A stretch of 5,565 nucleotides of DNA from Caldifarciminota bacterium (GTDB taxonomy: Bacteria; Hydrothermota; Tepidihabitantia; Tepidihabitantales; JAOUPE01), in contig JAOUPE010000118.1 in NCBI GenBank assembly GCA_029880025.1, positions 1 through 5,565 on the forward strand, given 5' to 3'. Every line of letters starts with the position of its first letter. Positions within the stretch are counted from its first letter, which is position 1. Position numbers and translations under genes: made by a program. Below are positions 4,371 to 5,565 of this stretch, piece after piece. Below the pieces are notes generated by a model that saw only the letters and a list, made by a program, of their open reading frames with translations, made no database searches and had not been told where the DNA came from.

Positions 4371-4700
4371 ATGAAAGATTATCAAGATGCTCATGGTCAT
4401 GCGAAGATAGAATTAGCCACGGAGACTCCGAGAACACAGAGTAAGAAATCCGTCAAAAACATGGCGACATCCAGGAATTTCTTTTTCTCTGTGCCCTCTG
4501 TGACTCTGTGGCAAAATGACAGAATGCCCGGTCAAGTGAGAATTCGGGTAAGACATAGAAAGTATGTCACTCCATGGTTTGATTACTTATTCGTATCCAA
4601 GAAAGAGCTACAAGAGATATTGAATGGCACCGGCTGGGCAATTAAACACTATGTTGATTCAAAAGGACCGATATACATTGTGATAATCGAAAAGGAGTAG
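4371..4700 (+). pseudogene. SAM methyltransferase remnant with core replaced by a repeat
   Basis: The frame is open for 109 codons but is a composite. Residues 1-11 (MKDYQDAHGHA) look like the start of a methyltransferase family whose members begin MKDYEDAYGH, and residues 52-109 (MPGQVRIRVRHRKY, TPWFDYLFVSKKELQEILNGTGW, IYIVIIEKE) look like the C-terminal domain of the same family; this comes from memory of such proteins, roughly 240 residues long. The SAM-binding core that should lie between is absent. In its place residues about 15-49 are translated from the inverted repeat at 4413-4516. Without motif I the product cannot be a working methyltransferase. The frame remains open through the element, so a small fusion protein could be made. 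Promoter-like TATAAT precedes the ATG; no ribosome binding site. Alternatives: a genuine short protein starting at the internal ATG 4524, or an assembly join across repeats. Confidence 0.65.
4413..4516. repeat. Palindromic CTCTGTG-family element inside a gene
   Basis: The left arm 4413-4449 (starting TTAGCCACGGAGAC and ending CACAGAGTAAGAAAT) and right arm 4476-4516 (ATTTCTTTTTCTCTGTGCCC to CTCTGTGGCAAAA) are imperfect inverted repeats of about 37 bp around a 26-base centre. The right arm shares CTCTGTGCCCTCTGTG with the copy B tail near 2790-2806, so this element belongs to the family spread through the window. It occupies the place where the methyltransferase core should be. Confidence 0.8.
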
Positions 4701-4703
4701 GCT

Positions 4704-4785
4704 ATCGGAAAACACGAAAATCTACGAAGGGCACGAAATAATCCTTTATTCTTTTTCGTGCTTTCGTGGTCTCTTCGGATTTCGA
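4704..4785. repeat. Palindromic TTTCGTG-family element
   Basis: ACACGAAAATCTACGAAGGGCACGAAAT-type left arm (about 4712-4742) and TTTTTCGTGCTTTCGTGG right arm (about 4750-4769) are imperfect inverted repeats; the outer ends ATCGG and TTCGAT also roughly match. It fills the gap between the methyltransferase remnant (stop 4700) and the GNAT gene. A GTG within its right arm (4766) opens the GNAT frame 10 codons early but is part of the repeat. Confidence 0.7.
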
Positions 4786-4791
4786 TATAAT
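4786..4791 (+). promoter_or_regulatory. TATAAT -10 box of the GNAT gene
   Basis: A perfect TATAAT just outside the palindromic element, 4 bases before ATG 4796. The -35 position (4763-4768, TCGTGG) lies in the repeat arm and matches consensus poorly. With no ribosome binding site in view, the gene may be read from a leaderless transcript. Confidence 0.4.
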
Positions 4792-4795
4792 GACA

Positions 4796-5248
4796 ATGAA
4801 TGAAATCAATATTCATAAAATTGAATATATTGAAGCGGATGAGAAATTAAAAGAACGAATCGCAAAAGAATGGGGAGAAAAAGCAGCCCGCCACATGCAT
4901 ATTATCGATGGGTTTTCCATCGTGGCAATGTATAAAGGAAATCCTGTCGGCTTAATTTCAGTATATTGGAAAAAATTGACGCCGCCTTTGATTGAAAAAT
5001 ACGAAGGTTACATCGATATAATTGAGGTTCAGGAGAAATTCCAGAGAAAGGGTATCGCCAAAAAGATTATAGAAATGTCGATTGAACGGACAAAAGAAAA
5101 AGGAGTTCGGCAACTCCGTGCCTGGAGCTCAGAAGACAAGATAGCGGCAATTCATATGTGGCAAGCTTTAGGTTTTGGTTTATGTCCTGCTACCGTATAC
5201 CCAAAAGGTGAAGAAGTCAAAGGCTATTATGTAACAAAAGTGCTATAG
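4796..5248 (+). CDS. GNAT family N-acetyltransferase
   Basis: A 150-residue protein of usual GNAT length. GNAT enzymes move an acetyl group from acetyl-CoA to an amine. The order of elements fits: FSIVAMYKGNPVGLISVYW (40-58 from the chosen start) is the beta2-beta4 region; IDIIEVQEKFQRKGIAKKII (73-92) is strand 4 with the acetyl-CoA pyrophosphate loop QRKGIA (83-88); ERTKEKGVRQLRAWSSEDKIAAIHMWQALGF (97-127) is motif B with the typical 'A..(F/M)(Y/W)...GF' ending. The acceptor is unknown; small molecule, protein or ribosomal targets are all possible. ATG 4796 was chosen because upstream in-frame starts (GTG 4766, ATG 4790) lie in a repeat or inside the -10 box; ATG 4790 remains possible. The next methyltransferase starts 3 bases after this stop, so the two are probably co-transcribed. 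Confidence 0.88.
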   Translation: MNEINIHKIEYIEADEKLKERIAKEWGEKAARHMHIIDGFSIVAMYKGNPVGLISVYWKKLTPPLIEKYEGYIDIIEVQEKFQRKGIAKKIIEMSIERTKEKGVRQLRAWSSEDKIAAIHMWQALGFGLCPATVYPKGEEVKGYYVTKVL

Positions 5249-5251
5249 GTT

Positions 5252-5565
5252 GTGAGCGATTATTACTCTGAAAAACTCTTGGGTGAACGACTAAAACTCT
5301 GTTATGAAATAGCACCTTCCCGGGTTCGACAATATCTTGAAGCCGAAGTGAATTATGTCATAGAGAAAATAAATCCTGGTGATATAGTTCTGGAATTAGG
5401 CTGCGGTTATGGTCGGATATTACCACGAATTGCAGAAAAAGCCGGCTTGGTCATCGGTATTGACACTTCTATCGATAGTCTGCTCCTCGGCTGGAAAATG
5501 CTCAAGAAGGTGACTAATTGCATCCTGTTCGAAATGAACGCCGTGCAACTCGCTTTCCCTGATAA
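5252..5565 (+). CDS. Class I SAM-dependent methyltransferase, 3' end outside window
   Basis: The frame is open from GTG 5252 to the window edge (104 codons). Motif I is IVLELGCGYGRILPR (45-59), followed by D71 in IGIDTS at the end of strand 2 and MNAVQLAFPD (95-104), the usual motif III region just before motif IV. So this is the N-terminal part of a SAM-binding Rossmann methyltransferase; the substrate-determining C-terminus is not in the window. The GTG start is 3 bases after the GNAT stop, in the same frame; the GNAT TAG bounds it upstream, and the only nearby Shine-Dalgarno-like bases are TAGG, so translational coupling is likely. Not broken in the visible part. Confidence 0.88.
   Translation, partial: MSDYYSEKLLGERLKLCYEIAPSRVRQYLEAEVNYVIEKINPGDIVLELGCGYGRILPRIAEKAGLVIGIDTSIDSLLLGWKMLKKVTNCILFEMNAVQLAFPD

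Noticed and set aside
4165..4374. 69-codon frame between the methyltransferase and its decayed neighbour
   Set aside because: TTG start without a ribosome binding site; it runs through hairpins, a repeat fragment and the TATAAT box, and overlaps the next start.
4766..4795. GTG start for the GNAT gene, 10 codons upstream
   Set aside because: These codons come from the arm of the TTTCGTG palindrome and the -10 box; the GNAT fold needs none of them.
1..5565. tRNA or rRNA genes, insertion-sequence transposase, plasmid or phage origin
   Set aside because: No tRNA cloverleaf, rRNA core, transposase or replication-protein sequence was seen on either strand.

Overview
The window looks like an accessory, repeat-rich stretch of an AT-rich bacterial genome, probably from an uncultivated lineage. 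The clues are the low-GC coding sequence, the many short dispersed palindromes between genes, two classes of toxin-antitoxin genes, and several genes in different stages of decay. The sequence alone does not fix the phylum. The repeat types (TCCGCC-loop-GGCGGA hairpins, 'CTCTGTGGTTA'-type and 'TTTCGTG'-type elements) resemble those I associate with draft genomes of candidate phyla; that is memory-based inference.

Left third (1-1632): a possible C-terminal tail of an upstream gene, a complete cysteine-rich DUF3795 protein (186-629), a repeat-filled spacer, then a small antitoxin-like gene (995-1222) followed 3 bases later by a VapC-type PIN-domain toxin gene (1226-1632). The toxin gene is broken by a single-base frameshift.

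Middle (1633-3157): a spacer with a plausible promoter and a fold-prone, possibly transcribed leader. It is followed by an intact DUF433/DUF5615 toxin-antitoxin pair (2065-2660) whose stop and start codons overlap. Next comes a second copy of the long dispersed repeat, then a striking GC-rich minisatellite: fifteen exact-length 12-bp units (2834-3013) capped by an inverted unit that forms a strong hairpin. Two phased TTGACGAA direct repeats and a promoter-like sequence lead into a frameshifted, truncated helix-turn-helix gene (3158-3324).

Right third (3328-5565): a complete class I SAM-dependent methyltransferase, the two ends of a second methyltransferase joined across a palindromic repeat element (4371-4700), a GNAT acetyltransferase (4796-5248), and the start of a third SAM methyltransferase that runs off the window (5252 onward). 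The last two are only 3 bases apart and are probably co-transcribed. No substrate can be assigned to any of these enzymes.

Taken together, the window reads as a zone where toxin-antitoxin and modification enzymes are gained and lost, with palindromic repeats sitting at most gene borders and in one case replacing the core of a gene. The most noteworthy items are the 12-bp minisatellite, the methyltransferase whose core is replaced in frame by a repeat, two G-loss frameshifts in putative regulator/toxin genes, and three genes with a -10 box only 4-8 bases before the start codon, which suggests leaderless transcripts.
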